A stretch of DNA of 64,000 nt from Gemmatimonas phototrophica (GTDB lineage: Bacteria; Gemmatimonadota; Gemmatimonadetes; Gemmatimonadales; Gemmatimonadaceae), in the NCBI GenBank assembly GCA_945869195.1, contig CAMBNV010000007.1:62001-126000 (forward strand), given 5' to 3'. Numbering within the stretch: position 1 is the first letter of the stretch; every line of letters begins with the position of its first letter. Shown here in pieces: positions 63,094-64,000 of the stretch. Position numbers and translations under genes: made by a program. A model generated the notes under the pieces. It was not told where the DNA came from. It did no database searches and saw only the letters and a list, made by a program, of their open reading frames with translations.

Positions 63094-64000
63094 ATGACTT
63101 CTGCCTCCCGTGAGCGCCTGCTCGCCCTCGATGTCTTTCGCGGTGCAACCGTCGCCGGTATGCTGCTGGTGAACAATCCGGGCAGCTGGGCGGCGATCTA
63201 CCCGCCGCTCGCGCACGCCACCTGGCATGGGTGGACGCCGACGGACCTGATCTTTCCATTTTTTCTCTTCATCGTCGGCGTCACGACCCATCTCTCGGTC
63301 GAGGCGCGACGCGCACGCGGCGACGACGAGGGTGCGATCCTGCGGCAGCTGCTCACGCGTGGCGCCCTGATCATCCTATTCGGCTGGCTGCTGGCGGCGT
63401 TCCCGTTCTGGCCGCTCACGCGCATCACCGAGCTCCGCATTCCCGGCGTCCTACCGCGCATCGGCCTGGCGTATATGGGGGCGGCACTGCTTACGCGACG
63501 CGGCTCGCTGCGGCGTCAGCTCCTTACGCTCGTGGCACTGCTCTACGGGTACTGGTTCGCCATGACACTGCTTCCCGTGCCAGGGGAGGGTGGATTTGGC
63601 GTGAATCTGCTCGATGATCCCACTCGCTCGCTCGCGGCCTGGCTCGACCGACGGCTGCTCGAGGGACACCTGTGGAAGGCAAGCCGCACCTGGGACCCCG
63701 AGGGAGTTCTCTCAACGGTTCCGGCGATCGGCACGGTGATGCTCGGCGTCTTTGCGGGACGCTGGCTCGGCTCAGGACGGTCGCTCGCCGAGCGATTGAA
63801 CGGGCTATTCGCCGCTGGCGCGATCGCGATGATGCTCGGCCTCATGTGGAACTGGTCATTCCCGATCAACAAGGCGCTCTGGACGTCGAGCTACGTGCTC
63901 TTCGCTGCGGGAGTGGCATCGGTGAGCCTCGCGACGATCATGTGGATCACCGAGGTGCAGCGCCTGACGCGGTGGACCGGCTTTTTTGTGACGTACGGAC
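63094..64000 (+). CDS. NagX/HGSNAT-like acyltransferase, N-terminal part (truncated by window edge)
   Basis: The frame opens at an ATG and runs off the window after 302 codons. It begins RLLALDVFRGATVAGMLLVNNPGSW, with a histidine-containing segment PPLAHATWHGWTPTDLIFPFFLFIVGVTTH, followed by a run of transmembrane helices. This pattern is typical of the heparan-alpha-glucosaminide N-acetyltransferase-like NagX/DUF5009 family, inner-membrane proteins thought to acetylate sugars. The C-terminal helices are missing, so membership is inferred from the front half. Confidence 0.85.
   Translation, partial: MTSASRERLLALDVFRGATVAGMLLVNNPGSWAAIYPPLAHATWHGWTPTDLIFPFFLFIVGVTTHLSVEARRARGDDEGAILRQLLTRGALIILFGWLLAAFPFWPLTRITELRIPGVLPRIGLAYMGAALLTRRGSLRRQLLTLVALLYGYWFAMTLLPVPGEGGFGVNLLDDPTRSLAAWLDRRLLEGHLWKASRTWDPEGVLSTVPAIGTVMLGVFAGRWLGSGRSLAERLNGLFAAGAIAMMLGLMWNWSFPINKALWTSSYVLFAAGVASVSLATIMWITEVQRLTRWTGFFVTYG

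Overview
The window reads as GC-rich bacterial chromosome, densely packed with housekeeping and metabolic genes and with no phage, transposon or CRISPR signature. The gene set (DUF4159 and DUF4175 genes, a Minf_1886-family gene, secreted TPR proteins, TonB receptors and an AbgB-like M20 hydrolase) and the ispE, tRNA-Gln, prs, rplY, pth, ychF order resemble what I remember of Gemmatimonadota. That placement is inference, not a search result. Two TonB receptors, lipoproteins and a heptose phosphatase indicate a diderm cell.

Layout. 1-11.5 kb, minus strand: pdxJ, a degenerate Hpt-like protein, a flippase-like membrane protein, ispE, tRNA-Gln, prs, rplY, pth, a membrane pyrophosphatase, ychF, a secreted TPR protein, rpsF, rpsR and a truncated membrane protein. 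11.5-25.7 kb, mostly plus strand: a lipoprotein, mce (minus), trxA, an unknown protein, rsmI, then a tightly overlapping run of DUF4159, a 1123-residue DUF4175-like coiled-coil protein, a TPR protein, a secreted amidotransferase-like protein and a JAMM-DinG fusion helicase, followed by an FAH-family hydrolase and a membrane-anchored unknown. 25.7-28.3 kb, minus: lexA-like repressor, gltX and two tRNA-Ser genes with one clear terminator. 28.5-31.4 kb, plus: a FecA-like TonB receptor and an Hpt protein. 31.4-42.7 kb, minus: a DUF2723 membrane protein, purH, purN, gmhB, selA, an Ig-like lipoprotein, valS and a BON-domain protein. 42.9-56.1 kb, plus: thrS, a small secreted protein, a fatty-acid/acetoacetyl-CoA set (thiolase, 3-hydroxyacyl-CoA dehydrogenase, acyl-CoA dehydrogenase), leucine dehydrogenase, rpiB, glyA, a Minf_1886 protein, thiL, plsC-like, eno, an FtsB-like protein and two tRNA-Met genes. 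56.1-64 kb: a second TonB receptor (minus), a creatininase-family protein, a DUF2132 protein and an amidohydrolase (plus), an M20 hydrolase (minus), and a truncated NagX-like acyltransferase (plus).

The content points to an aerobic-type heterotroph that takes up complexed metals or cofactors through TonB receptors, degrades amino acids and fatty acids (leucine dehydrogenase, acyl-CoA dehydrogenase, thiolase, methylmalonyl-CoA epimerase), and probably makes selenoproteins (selA). The two most unusual proteins are a DinG-type iron-sulfur helicase carrying an N-terminal JAMM (RadC-like) domain, and a LexA homologue in which the cleavage site and both catalytic residues of self-cleavage are replaced. 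No gap between genes exceeds about 240 bases.
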